Assembly (NCBI GenBank): GCA_964458705.1
Contig: CAYWKD010000011.1
Span: forward strand, 18,496-82,495
Direction: 5' to 3'
Length of the DNA stretch: 64,000 nucleotides
From: JAAUTG01 sp964458705
GTDB taxonomy: Bacteria > Bacteroidota > Bacteroidia > Chitinophagales > Saprospiraceae
Part shown: positions 17,889-27,105 of the stretch, one piece after another
How the letters are laid out: each line of letters starts with the position of its first letter
Numbering within the stretch: the stretch's first letter is position 1
Made by a program: the position numbers and the translations under genes
The notes under the pieces: model-generated
Seen by the model: the letters and a program-made list of their open reading frames with translations, nothing else
Told to the model about the DNA's origin: nothing
The model's database searches: none

Positions 17889-19121
17889 TTAGAAATTCAA
17901 AGCAGATGCTTTTTCCGTCTGTGTGGAAGGGGATGAGCCTAATGGTACAGAGGGATTATTTCCTGTAAATTGTACCCTTAAGCGATATTGATTACCTAAT
18001 GAAGCAACCAAAGGACCGAGCATAGTATCCATTAACTCAGCAACCCGTGTTTTAGACTTAGAAAAAATATCACTTTGCATAGCCTCCTGCCTGAAGGCAT
18101 CTGTCAGTGCTTCCATATCTTGATTAAAGTCTGCTCCTTTCAATTCTCGCATCCAACCTATATTCATTTTATCAACTCTTGGAAACACCTCTAAACTAAG
18201 TATTTCAGGCTCTGGTAAAGTAATAGATACGATTTTATTATTTGCATTTACGTCTATTTCGAACTGTTTGTTTAGATTGAAACCAACTTTCATTCGGCTT
18301 GTTGCAGAAATTTCAATATCAGTTGATGAGACCGCATAACCCCAAACTTTAGTTTTTAAATTTCTACTTAGGGCTTTAGTATCCGTTACTTCCATTGTTG
18401 CCAGTTCTGCAATGGCTCGCTCTACTCGTTCTTGCACAAAACCTTTTGAACGTGAAAAGTCTTCAATGGCGGCTCGTTCTTCTAGGCGTTTAATCATAGG
18501 TCGGAGTCCCTCCGAAAAAGCGATACCACAAGGGGTTTCAACTTTACTCCCCTTTGCTGCAAATGCACCCCCTTGTGTTTCTAATACGGTAGCTAAGATA
18601 TCTGTAATAAGCGCACAAGTATGCCTAGAGGCTACTTCATTAAAATAGTCCGTAGCGTCCATTAATTCTGTACCATACCATGATTTATAACCCACTGATG
18701 AGGTATCCTGAAGCATAGTAAAATCATTGTAGTAGAGATTTCTATACAAATCGTGTCGTCTTTCGTATTCTTTTTCAATTTGCCCCTTTGTTGAGCTATC
18801 TAGTCCCATTCTATTGGCAACATGATTGAGTAAAGAGAGATTAAAATCATATACCAATTTATCAAATTCTCGTTGATAACGATTAGGATTAGAAAGGACA
18901 GCCAAAGCGTTATCGGTATCAATGTTCGCTCGGAAATCGGCAGGCATATAAGTCAAATGGTACTCCTTAGGAACAGTTGTATAGGATCGTTTATCGCTAT
19001 TACTACCTCCCCCCAGCAATCTGAATAACACAAATGCTGTTCCTACAAAAATAAGCAGAAAAACCAGTAACTTAGGTAGTGTAGCCAACAGCCCTCGTTT
19101 TCTATTTTCGTAATTTGCCAT
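17889..19121 (-). CDS. Membrane-anchored DUF4230-like protein
   Basis: 410 aa. One N-terminal membrane segment (about residues 14-36, LPKLLVFLLIFVGTAFVLF) follows a short basic cytoplasmic tail, so most of the protein should be outside the cytoplasmic membrane. The C-terminal half (about 250-390) resembles DUF4230: a beta-rich segment with NNKIVSITLPEPEIL followed by helices carrying DAFRQEAMQSDIFSKSKT. The N-terminal half is helical and not recognised. Divergent from the HlyD-type gene, with the two genes about 190 bases apart. Function unknown. Confidence 0.65.
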   Translation of the reverse strand: MANYENRKRGLLATLPKLLVFLLIFVGTAFVLFRLLGGGSNSDKRSYTTVPKEYHLTYMPADFRANIDTDNALAVLSNPNRYQREFDKLVYDFNLSLLNHVANRMGLDSSTKGQIEKEYERRHDLYRNLYYNDFTMLQDTSSVGYKSWYGTELMDATDYFNEVASRHTCALITDILATVLETQGGAFAAKGSKVETPCGIAFSEGLRPMIKRLEERAAIEDFSRSKGFVQERVERAIAELATMEVTDTKALSRNLKTKVWGYAVSSTDIEISATSRMKVGFNLNKQFEIDVNANNKIVSITLPEPEILSLEVFPRVDKMNIGWMRELKGADFNQDMEALTDAFRQEAMQSDIFSKSKTRVAELMDTMLGPLVASLGNQYRLRVQFTGNNPSVPLGSSPSTQTEKASALNF

Positions 19122-19308
19122 TTTCCTCTAGTTACTTTTTAGTTTGAATTACTGCTATTTAGGACGTACAATACATTTAACTAGGCACAAATATCTTAAT
19201 TTTCCGCTTAAATTCATTGCAAATTTGACTTATCGCTTATTTGAGTATTCGCTTAGTTTTTTTCCTAAGTTGAACAATATTTTAGCTATCATAAATAGTT
19301 GTTATTCT

Positions 19309-20631
19309 ATGGATGCAAAACAAAATTATGCTGACGATATTGAAATTAGAAGTGAAGAGGTACAAGAAATACTTGGTACACCTCCAAAGTGGATTGTGCG
19401 CTGGGGAACTACTACCATTTTACTGGTGCTGCTCGTGCTAGGTTATGGAAGTTGGACATTCAAATACCCCGAACGCATAGAAGCTCCTATTACCATTACC
19501 TCTTCCATACCGCCCACAAATATTATTGCTCCGACGACAGGATATATTGATTTGTTATTTGTGAAAGATGGAGATACTGTCAAAGTAGGTGATTTTCTAG
19601 GTATCATTCAAAATCCAACTAGTTTTGAAGATGTTATTCGTTTAGAGACTTATCTAACCAATTTTGATGCACTCAGCGAAAATGCCAGCTTAGACATTCC
19701 CACCCCAAATAAGAACCTAGTGCTTAGCGGAGATTTGCAACGAAGTTATTCTAGTTTTACGCAAGCCTACGAGACCTATGAATTTGGTATTCGAGGGAGT
19801 TCAGAGCAGAAAACCGAAAGTCGCTTACAACGCCAAATCAATAAATTACGGGAGAATAATCGCATCAATGAGCAGCGAAAAACGGAAACTAATCGGCGTA
19901 TTGAGCAACTCAAAGGGCTTTTGAAAGACAAGCAGGATAAATATGTAAAAGGTCAGGTAGCCGTTTCGGAAGTAGAAAAAACCTCTGAGCAAATCGAAGC
20001 ACTGCGTCGTTCTATTGATCGCTACGATATTGAAATCAATGAAAATGACCTTGAAATAGAACGACTCCGAAATCAGATTGCAGATAATGTACAGCGCTTG
20101 AAACAGGAGAATATTAGTAGCTATGTCAACTTGAATGAAAGCATTCAACGGCTGAGTAGTGCTATTGAAACTTGGAAACAGAAATATATTCTTACAGCAC
20201 AACGCGAAGGGTTAATAACTTTTTACAATGCTACAGAAGCCACTAAAAAATACTTCACAGTTGGCGAAACGGTCTTGACCATTCTTCCTTTAGAAACGAC
20301 TATTGAAGAAGGCAAAAATGCCATCATTGGAGAAGTTTCTATTCCAATTGATGGTTCTGGGAAAGTAACAAAAAAACAACTCGTAAAGGTTAGTTTTGAT
20401 AGCTATCCGGCTCATGAATATGGCTTAGTTTTAGGAGAAGTTGCCCAAAAATCTAGATTACCTAAGGCTGATCGCTACATTATTGATGTTCGATTTCCAA
20501 ATAGCTTGACCACTAATAAAGGTATTGAACTCAATTTCGATCAACAAATGACTGGTAGGGCAACCATTATTACTCAAGATAAACGCTTCATTGAGCGCAT
20601 TTTTGAGCGAGTCATCAATATTTTTATTTGA
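19309..20631 (+). CDS. HlyD-family membrane fusion (adaptor) protein
   Basis: About 440 aa. One membrane helix (about residues 28-47 from this start) is followed by a split biotinyl/lipoyl-like half-motif (IIAPTTGYIDLLFVKDGDTV), a long coiled coil (about 150-300, rich in Arg, Glu, Gln and Asn), the second half-motif (ILTAQREGLITFYNATE) and a beta-barrel domain. This is the layout of adaptors that bridge an inner-membrane transporter and an outer-membrane channel. The frame is open from 19144, but the N-terminal stretch before the ATG at 19309 looks noncoding, and the acidic MDAKQNYADDIEIRSEEV start is typical. No ABC transporter or TolC homologue is adjacent. Confidence 0.82.
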   Translation: MDAKQNYADDIEIRSEEVQEILGTPPKWIVRWGTTTILLVLLVLGYGSWTFKYPERIEAPITITSSIPPTNIIAPTTGYIDLLFVKDGDTVKVGDFLGIIQNPTSFEDVIRLETYLTNFDALSENASLDIPTPNKNLVLSGDLQRSYSSFTQAYETYEFGIRGSSEQKTESRLQRQINKLRENNRINEQRKTETNRRIEQLKGLLKDKQDKYVKGQVAVSEVEKTSEQIEALRRSIDRYDIEINENDLEIERLRNQIADNVQRLKQENISSYVNLNESIQRLSSAIETWKQKYILTAQREGLITFYNATEATKKYFTVGETVLTILPLETTIEEGKNAIIGEVSIPIDGSGKVTKKQLVKVSFDSYPAHEYGLVLGEVAQKSRLPKADRYIIDVRFPNSLTTNKGIELNFDQQMTGRATIITQDKRFIERIFERVINIFI

Positions 20632-20640
20632 TGTTAATCA

Positions 20641-21624
20641 TCAATCTGTCAATACCCAAGCATCCTTAGCAAACCTACGGCGAACATCACTTAGCGCTTT
20701 ATTAAATTCATTCTCTTGACTGTAAGCATACTGTATGCCGATACAACGTCTTCCACTACGAGTAAAGCGATAAGGGACATATCCTGCTTTCTGAATAGCT
20801 AGCACCTGTCGTTCTGCATTTTCTTTACTATCAAATGCACCAACTACAATAATTTTGATCGCACTATTAACTGCTGTGGCAGCCTCTGTATTGATGCGAT
20901 TGGCAACTCTTGATTCATTCTTTGTTGGTATTGGTGCAGAAGGTGTTGCTACAATAGTATCTATCTCATTATTTTCTTCAAATTTATTTTCCTTGATCGG
21001 CGAGGGCGCTTCCACAATGTCCTGCCCCTGCGATCGAGAATACAAATTTGACCAAATAGTGTAAGCAGCAACAGCAATTGCAATAGCCCCTAAGACGATC
21101 AAAGTCCACTGTAAGTATTGACCATACTCAATAGGGCTTTTGCTAGAGGCTTCTTCAATCGGCTCAATAGCAGGTGCTGAAAACTTTACTTTATCTACTG
21201 TTTTAGCTATTGTTGGTTTAGCTTGAAGGTTGGGCAAACCATAAGATTGAGCATTATAGTTTTGATCGGCTGCCGTAAATTGTACAACATCATTGTATTG
21301 ATAAAATCGACCTATTCTATTTAGCGGAACAGTCTCACCATTGGCTAACCGATCCTTCAAGTCAGTGACAAATTGATCTACCTGCCGAGAAGCTTCAGCA
21401 TAAGATAAATTATTCTTTTTAGCTACTTGATCTATCAAAAGTCCATCATCCACCACGAGATTTCGATTGAATTCGATAGTATTGGAAGGAGGAGTAATCT
21501 TTCCAGTCACAGGATCATGGTAAGAAGCCTGATAGAAAGTCGTTATTCCTCCAAATTTTGGAAGGGTAACAGAGTTATACTCGTACAGTAGGTCTGCAAT
21601 TGTAGCAGCGATGTTTAAGCTCAT
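20641..21624 (-). CDS. HU-CCDC81/SPOR domain membrane protein
   Basis: 327 aa. The N-terminal about 130 residues are two HU-like subdomains of the bacterial CCDC81 type (IAATIADLLYEYNSVTLPKF, then SYAEASRQVDQFV and LNRIGRFYQ). A linker, a membrane helix (about 172-192, WTLIVLGAIAIAVAAYTIW), a low-complexity region and a C-terminal SPOR domain (about 255-327, IIVVGAFDSKENAERQVLAI) follow. SPOR domains bind denuded peptidoglycan at division sites. The HU-like part would be cytoplasmic. The combination is common in Bacteroidota, with a presumed role in envelope or division. Convergent with the HlyD gene, with only 9 bases between stops. Confidence 0.85.
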   Translation of the reverse strand: MSLNIAATIADLLYEYNSVTLPKFGGITTFYQASYHDPVTGKITPPSNTIEFNRNLVVDDGLLIDQVAKKNNLSYAEASRQVDQFVTDLKDRLANGETVPLNRIGRFYQYNDVVQFTAADQNYNAQSYGLPNLQAKPTIAKTVDKVKFSAPAIEPIEEASSKSPIEYGQYLQWTLIVLGAIAIAVAAYTIWSNLYSRSQGQDIVEAPSPIKENKFEENNEIDTIVATPSAPIPTKNESRVANRINTEAATAVNSAIKIIVVGAFDSKENAERQVLAIQKAGYVPYRFTRSGRRCIGIQYAYSQENEFNKALSDVRRRFAKDAWVLTD

Positions 21625-21692
21625 ATTGTTTATGACTTAGAAGTAGTAAGCAAGAAATATTTACACCTTAGCAGACGATGACTTTATTCTAC

Positions 21693-22331
21693 TTAAAACT
21701 TATATGTAAATCCAAAACGAATATCAAATGGCAGTACCAAAGAGTTATCTGGTTCTGTTACATTGTAGATGGCTAATATTTCATACGCAAAAAGTCCGCC
21801 ACTGTTGTATCCCGCACCTAAATAAAAATTCTGTCTAGGGTCTCTTTCTGTAACAGGTTCTCCATCTACGCCAATGATAAAGCGGTTTCCAAAGTCAGTC
21901 AGTACTACTTGACGATTTTCAAATTCTCCTTCTACATGGGCAAAAAAGTTGCCCAATACCTTGTATCTAGTAAAAACTCCAAAGGCATAAGAGAGTGGTT
22001 GAACAGAATGTATCTGCCCATCGTTTCCCGTACCTTTAAAGTAAGAATACTCTAGGCTCAGGCGAGGCCCGATAGAAAAATCATTATTACCCTCGAAGGC
22101 TTTAAATCCTACCATTGGGGAAATTCCTAGTACAAAAGCACTAAATCCACTAGAGCCACTAAACCCTAAATTGAATCCACCACCATACCAAAGCCTGTGC
22201 TTGATACTGCCGCTTTCATCAAAATATTGGTCAACTTCTGATTGTCTTTTACTTTTTTGTCCATAAATATCTGTGGTGAAAAAAGTAACAAAAAAGCACC
22301 CAAGTAAGAATAAGAATAATGTTTGTTTCAT
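21693..22331 (-). CDS. Outer-membrane beta-barrel protein
   Basis: 212 aa with a signal peptide (hydrophobic core LFLFLLGCFFVTFF, likely cleaved after IYG). The mature part has alternating aromatic/hydrophobic strands (RLWYGGGFNLGFSG, FSIGPRLSLEYSYF, YKVLGNFFAHVEGEFENRQV) and ends in FTYKF, a C-terminal Phe typical of outer-membrane barrels. The length suits an 8-10 strand barrel. It starts 4 bases after the stop of the 1104-aa exported protein, so the two are almost certainly co-transcribed and may act together. Function unknown. Confidence 0.75.
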   Translation of the reverse strand: MKQTLFLFLLGCFFVTFFTTDIYGQKSKRQSEVDQYFDESGSIKHRLWYGGGFNLGFSGSSGFSAFVLGISPMVGFKAFEGNNDFSIGPRLSLEYSYFKGTGNDGQIHSVQPLSYAFGVFTRYKVLGNFFAHVEGEFENRQVVLTDFGNRFIIGVDGEPVTERDPRQNFYLGAGYNSGGLFAYEILAIYNVTEPDNSLVLPFDIRFGFTYKF

Positions 22332-22335
22332 TTTT

Positions 22336-25300
22336 TTAATTTATGTAAGCTAGTGCAAATGAGAATGATTGATCATTAGTCGGTTCTATAATGCGACGTT
22401 GCTCCATATACTTTATCCAGTAATTAATACTTTTAGGTAAATCTGCGCCACCTCCTTGAGTTAATGTAAATTGCTGACCAAAATGTATGGCTAATAGTCT
22501 TGTAACGCCAGTTACATAATAATTTCGATAAGAAGACCCAGCAAATGAAGGCGTAAGATCATATCTTAGAATAGTACCAATTTTTTCAAAATCTAATGTT
22601 CCCTTATCGTTCTCAACATCCACACCAAAAGACTTTAAATGATGCCGATAAAATTGTTCTTTACTCATAGATTGTAAATTAGACGCTATTTCTGCCCTAA
22701 ATATCGCATTTGAATAATCAAATATAGGCAATCCAAAGTTTTCTAATAAAAAATTGTACTCTAGTTCAGGGCTTAAGCGATTGTAAACTCTCAAAACAAC
22801 TGGTATCTGAGCATAAGTAACTTTTTTTAAAATATTTTTTTGTATCTGAGCTTTAGCAGCATCAGTAGCATCTAGGCTAAAGGAATATGCAAGTTGTTGT
22901 TCTATATTTTGGTTGATACCCTCCAGTTTTGCTAGTGCAATCAGTGCTTTTTCTTGTATGATTTCATGATTAGCAGTTTCGTAGTATTCATTAAGTGATT
23001 TTCGCAATTTGTTGTAAAATGATTTTTTTACCTCGCTATTTTTCAGATAATAGTCAAACCATTCTAATTCAAATAACTCGCTAAAGATAGAGCCAAGTTG
23101 ACTAGCAGAAAAACGATCTGCTTGGCTTAATATATATTCGATTGTCTTGGGTACATTATCCACATTGAATAACTTCAAAATAGAAATGAAATCGCGCTGA
23201 CTTATATCTATATCTTCTATGTACTTCAAATCTTCACTTATCGTAAGTTGAGGTTTTATTTTAAGCCGCCTGATGTATCGTGGATTCACCTTTTTTAGTG
23301 CTTCTAGGCATAGCCGCCTGTAGGTGGCTTGATAAAATGGCGAAGTAGTAACACTATTAATGTCATTGATACTTAACGTATTACTAAGGTTGAGTTGATT
23401 TAATTTAATTTCAACAAAAATTGTCCCCCAGTTTTTGTAATTGGTGCTATCTGCTTGCCAATAATTAAGCCATCTAGTCTTGGCTAATTCCCCTCGCTCT
23501 CGAAAATCGTAAGCATATATTTTCTCTAACAATGCCAGTACTTCTGTTTCAACCTTGGATGCTTCAAGTAGTTGCATCAAATAAGGTACTTGTGCTAGCT
23601 CTACGTGCAAGCCTAGATATAGAATCAGCTTTAGCTGATTTCGTGGTTCTTGTGATGCTAATATTTCGGCTGTGATTGCTTCATAATCTTCGAGAGTAGG
23701 TTTTGGAAGCAAATTCAAATCAAAGTCTGTTGTGATAAGGTCTTTCCATGTGTAGAGTTCAATGACTTCAACATCATTAATCAATTGTCCTATTTGACTA
23801 ATGATATCTTCGTCGGTCTCAAATTCGAGCATATCATTGAGATTTTTAGCAATCATTGTATTAGATACGTCTATCTTTGAGCGGTAAACCTTACAGATTC
23901 CTCTAGTCCCAATTCGATCAAATAAATAGGCTTTTTTCAGATAGAGCCTTAGTTCTTTTTCGTTAGCTTCAATGGCTTTCCAGTACTTGGCGTACAATTT
24001 ATTGAGTATCCAACCAGCAGAAAACAATACTTCTTCATTAGCTGCATTCAGCATTGCCCAGTATTCTATTGCTGTTATTTCGCTCAGTGCTATTTTATTT
24101 ATCACCGCTCGTTCTAGCGCATATCGTTTTTTGGGAGATTTTTCGATTCTTAGCTTTTGTAGGATAGTGTCAACTTGCTCACTAGCACTGTAAGTAATAT
24201 TGTTTCTCTTACAAAAATCCACTAAATGACTAAGTTGTTCCAGATAATAGAATTCAATTGGTGGTAAGTTTGTATTATGATTACGAAGAACAGGGCGAAA
24301 TCTACCCACTAACGGAATCATTTCGGCAGGCTTTGCTTCTACTAAGTTTAGATAAGATTCTAATGCTACTGAATCATTCGTGGAAGTCAACCGCTGAATG
24401 GAAAGTTTTAATCGTTGTTCGACAGTCAAAGAGATCGTTTTATTGATAAATTTTGACCGATTACTATCCCAAGTGTAATCGTTGAAGTGGCTCGACCAGT
24501 AAGTTAAATAGTTTAATACTGCTTGCGGATCATTTGTCCAGTCAGGCTCTAGTACAAATTCTTTTTTCCAATTTTGAATCTTGACTTGAGCCGCTACCAA
24601 ATCCTGAATAAGATCGTGTGTTTGAATAGCCTTTTGAAACTGCTGCTGTTGTACATAGCGATAAACTTTTATAGCTAAATAGTAAAGCGTTCTTGGATGC
24701 TTGCTTTGCAGCAAATCTTGTAGTGCATTTTGTCTTATCCATTCTAAACTATCTGATTGCACAAATATTTTTCCATAAAAATCGGCTGGATAATCAAAAT
24801 AATAAGGTCTGATATTAAAGAAAGCATTATATCCACTCCTCCTCATAGATTCTACACTCTGCAACGAGTCCAAGAAAGATTGATACTTATTCAAAGAATT
24901 ACCTTGCTGAAATCGTAAATTACAAATTTCAACTAATCGTTCGATAGCCATTCCTTCGTTAAGTATTTTGTCGTTCGCTAGATCAATAATAACTTGTACA
25001 GTTCGCTTGTCCTTTAGCGGAGTAACGGCTTTGCTTATAGCTTCATAGAGCTTTACTTCTGCTCCTTTCCGCTTGAATTTTCTTTGCTCTAACTGGTTTA
25101 ACAAAAACAAATAACCTTCTTCCAGTCCTAAATTACTAATTCGTTCAACCTGCGTGATCGCACTTTCGATTGATCCTATTTCAAGGTCTTGTTGTAGGCG
25201 AAGAATGTGTTGTCTCAATCGAGTTGTTCGATCAACTTGTTCTTTTGTTTCGGTGGCTTCTAATGTATAATAGACGCTTCTTTCCTCGAAGGGTGTGATA

Positions 25301-25650
25301 TAAAAAATATTGAGTAAGTCAGAAAACTGAATTAAAGATTCATTGTCGTAGTAAAAATCTAACACCTGCTGCTTAGTTGTGTAGGCGGAAATTGTAAATT
25401 CTCTCGGTGTGAATGCCGTATATTTTTGAAGCACTTGCAATGCCTCTCGCTTGACGGAAGGTTTATCTAGCAGCAATCCTATATCTCTAATAGCCCTTCT
25501 TTTTCCTTGCTGAAGATTTATTTCAATTTCATCCAAAACAAAAAAATAATCTACTAGTAGTCTTCTTTGCGCTTGCAGAGTAGGAACTATTAATGCGACC
25601 AAAAGACAACACAGTATAATTTTAGTTTCTGATAGTATGCTTAACCTCAT
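22336..25650 (-). CDS. Large exported helical protein of unknown function (1104 aa)
   Basis: I do not recognise the family. A signal peptide is clear (IILCCLLVALIVPTLQAQ, cleavage probably after QAQ or LQA). The mature protein is almost entirely alpha-helical, rich in Leu, Lys, Glu and Tyr, without obvious membrane segments or repeats of fixed length. Irregular helix pairs resemble alpha-solenoid (HEAT/TPR-like) proteins. There are no catalytic motifs that I can see. The final segment (YITFxxx-like aromatic end, SFALAYIN) does not look like a T9SS sorting domain. The beta-barrel gene follows after 4 bases, suggesting a periplasmic or surface partner for that barrel. Confidence 0.7.
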   Translation of the reverse strand: MRLSILSETKIILCCLLVALIVPTLQAQRRLLVDYFFVLDEIEINLQQGKRRAIRDIGLLLDKPSVKREALQVLQKYTAFTPREFTISAYTTKQQVLDFYYDNESLIQFSDLLNIFYITPFEERSVYYTLEATETKEQVDRTTRLRQHILRLQQDLEIGSIESAITQVERISNLGLEEGYLFLLNQLEQRKFKRKGAEVKLYEAISKAVTPLKDKRTVQVIIDLANDKILNEGMAIERLVEICNLRFQQGNSLNKYQSFLDSLQSVESMRRSGYNAFFNIRPYYFDYPADFYGKIFVQSDSLEWIRQNALQDLLQSKHPRTLYYLAIKVYRYVQQQQFQKAIQTHDLIQDLVAAQVKIQNWKKEFVLEPDWTNDPQAVLNYLTYWSSHFNDYTWDSNRSKFINKTISLTVEQRLKLSIQRLTSTNDSVALESYLNLVEAKPAEMIPLVGRFRPVLRNHNTNLPPIEFYYLEQLSHLVDFCKRNNITYSASEQVDTILQKLRIEKSPKKRYALERAVINKIALSEITAIEYWAMLNAANEEVLFSAGWILNKLYAKYWKAIEANEKELRLYLKKAYLFDRIGTRGICKVYRSKIDVSNTMIAKNLNDMLEFETDEDIISQIGQLINDVEVIELYTWKDLITTDFDLNLLPKPTLEDYEAITAEILASQEPRNQLKLILYLGLHVELAQVPYLMQLLEASKVETEVLALLEKIYAYDFRERGELAKTRWLNYWQADSTNYKNWGTIFVEIKLNQLNLSNTLSINDINSVTTSPFYQATYRRLCLEALKKVNPRYIRRLKIKPQLTISEDLKYIEDIDISQRDFISILKLFNVDNVPKTIEYILSQADRFSASQLGSIFSELFELEWFDYYLKNSEVKKSFYNKLRKSLNEYYETANHEIIQEKALIALAKLEGINQNIEQQLAYSFSLDATDAAKAQIQKNILKKVTYAQIPVVLRVYNRLSPELEYNFLLENFGLPIFDYSNAIFRAEIASNLQSMSKEQFYRHHLKSFGVDVENDKGTLDFEKIGTILRYDLTPSFAGSSYRNYYVTGVTRLLAIHFGQQFTLTQGGGADLPKSINYWIKYMEQRRIIEPTNDQSFSFALAYIN

Positions 25651-25751
25651 TCGATCTCTGTCTTTTAAGGGTTGGGCGTCTAAATCGTTTCTATTAAATA
25701 AGCTATATAGATGAACAGAGTCAAATATACTTATATTTTTCGCTAAAATTG

Positions 25752-26438
25752 TTAAACTATAATATCCTCACCTTCGAACAATCTACCACCACGGCATCTG
25801 AAAATTCGAGCTGGGAAATTTTGTAAAATGCGATAGTCATGTGTAGCAAATAAAACAGTTGAATTATGCTGTTTTGCCAACTTTCTGAGTAGAATTAGTA
25901 CATCATCTGCTGTTTCGGGATCGAGATTACCTGTAGGTTCATCTGCAATAATCAGTTCTGGGTCGTTCAACAAGGCTCGTGCAATTACAACTCGTTGTTG
26001 CTCTCCTCCTGAAAGCGTGTGAGGCATTTTATTTAGCTTATCGGCTAAACCTACTTCTTCAAGTTTGGTAATTATTCGTTTCTCAATTGCTTTTTTATCC
26101 TTCCAACCTGTTGCTTTTAGAACAAATTCAAGATTAGCTTTCACGTCTCGATCTGTCAATAAGTTAAAATCTTGGAAAATGATACCTAATTTTCTTCTCA
26201 ACAAAGGAATAGCGTTTCTATCCAAAGTCAATAAATTGAAGCCGGCTACTTCCCCAATTCCCTCTTTCAAAGGAAGCGCAGCATAAAGTGTTTTAAGCAG
26301 GCTTGATTTTCCTGTTCCAGTCTTGCCAATGAGGTAAGTAAATTCTCCACTACTTAAAGCCAAAGAAATATCCTTCAACACTAAATGTGTACCTTGATAT
26401 ATACTAGCACCACTCAATCTAGCTATGGGTTTGGACAT
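25752..26438 (-). CDS. ftsE: FtsE-like ABC transporter ATPase
   Basis: 228-aa cytoplasmic ABC ATPase. Walker A is GKTGTGKSSL, the Q-loop FQDFNLL, the signature LSGGEQQR, Walker B LIIADEPTGNLDP and the H-loop LFATHDY. The short length and the LLRRKLGIIFQDFNLLTDRDV segment match FtsE, which works with FtsX to activate peptidoglycan hydrolases at division. FtsX is not adjacent, and in Bacteroidota the two are often unlinked. LolD/MacB-type ATPases are the main alternative. Confidence 0.8.
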   Translation of the reverse strand: MSKPIARLSGASIYQGTHLVLKDISLALSSGEFTYLIGKTGTGKSSLLKTLYAALPLKEGIGEVAGFNLLTLDRNAIPLLRRKLGIIFQDFNLLTDRDVKANLEFVLKATGWKDKKAIEKRIITKLEEVGLADKLNKMPHTLSGGEQQRVVIARALLNDPELIIADEPTGNLDPETADDVLILLRKLAKQHNSTVLFATHDYRILQNFPARIFRCRGGRLFEGEDIIV

Positions 26439-26485
26439 TCTCTCCTTAATTTAGCTCATGAAAAATTGATTTTACACTTGTTGTT

Positions 26486-26995
26486 TTATGCTTTACCCTT
26501 TTTTTCAACTCTTCTCAATACACACTTACCACGCCTTCGTTTTAGAGAAAGCGGGGTCTCGTAAACCTCCTGCCAGAATCCTTCTAGGGTATTTTCTGAG
26601 TCAAAGATACTTCGATTGTGAACGAACTGATAAGTTTTTACGTGGGGAGGTAAGTCCTCTGGAAAATTGGGAAAATATTTTCTATCACCTAGCCATATTG
26701 AGCGATCTCCATAAATGTATCCTTTAATTTCCATTTCTGTAATTGTGCCATCTTCTTCGTGCACATAGGAAACACCATTGACAATATTTCCTTTTACTTC
26801 AAGATAAAGTTCAAATATTAGCCCTACTTTCTCGGAATTAAGATTTTTGGTAATATATCCTTTCCAATGACCATTCAAATATTTATTTTGAGCAAATCCT
26901 ACGATAGTCGTAACCAATATTAGACAAGTTACCAAAATAGAACGCAGCATATATTTTTTTGATCTTGATGAATGGGAGTTTTCTACTTTTGCCAT
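26486..26995 (-). CDS. Exported protein of unknown function
   Basis: 169 aa from the ATG at 26995. A second ATG at 26950 would give a neater signal peptide (MLRSILVTCLILVTTIVGFA, cleaved before QNKYL). The mature domain is beta-rich (GHWKGYITKNL, then LIFELYLEVKGNIVNGVSYV, then MEIKGYIYGDRSIWLGDR) and resembles small lipocalin-like barrel domains, ending in a basic tail. It lies 47 bases upstream of ftsE on the same strand and may be co-transcribed with it. Confidence 0.6.
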   Translation of the reverse strand: MAKVENSHSSRSKKYMLRSILVTCLILVTTIVGFAQNKYLNGHWKGYITKNLNSEKVGLIFELYLEVKGNIVNGVSYVHEEDGTITEMEIKGYIYGDRSIWLGDRKYFPNFPEDLPPHVKTYQFVHNRSIFDSENTLEGFWQEVYETPLSLKRRRGKCVLRRVEKKGKA

Positions 26996-27105
26996 TAGTT
27001 ATACAATTATACCGTAATTAAAATGTAATAATAGGTTTAAGGTAGCAATTCATAATTAGGTTACCAAACTATTAAGATTTAGATAACAGAATTTCAGACA
27101 AACAG

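Noticed and set aside
19144..19308. Longer N-terminus for the HlyD-type protein
   Set aside because: The segment is not adaptor-like and overlaps the promoter space between divergent genes; the ATG at 19309 gives the normal acidic tail plus membrane helix.
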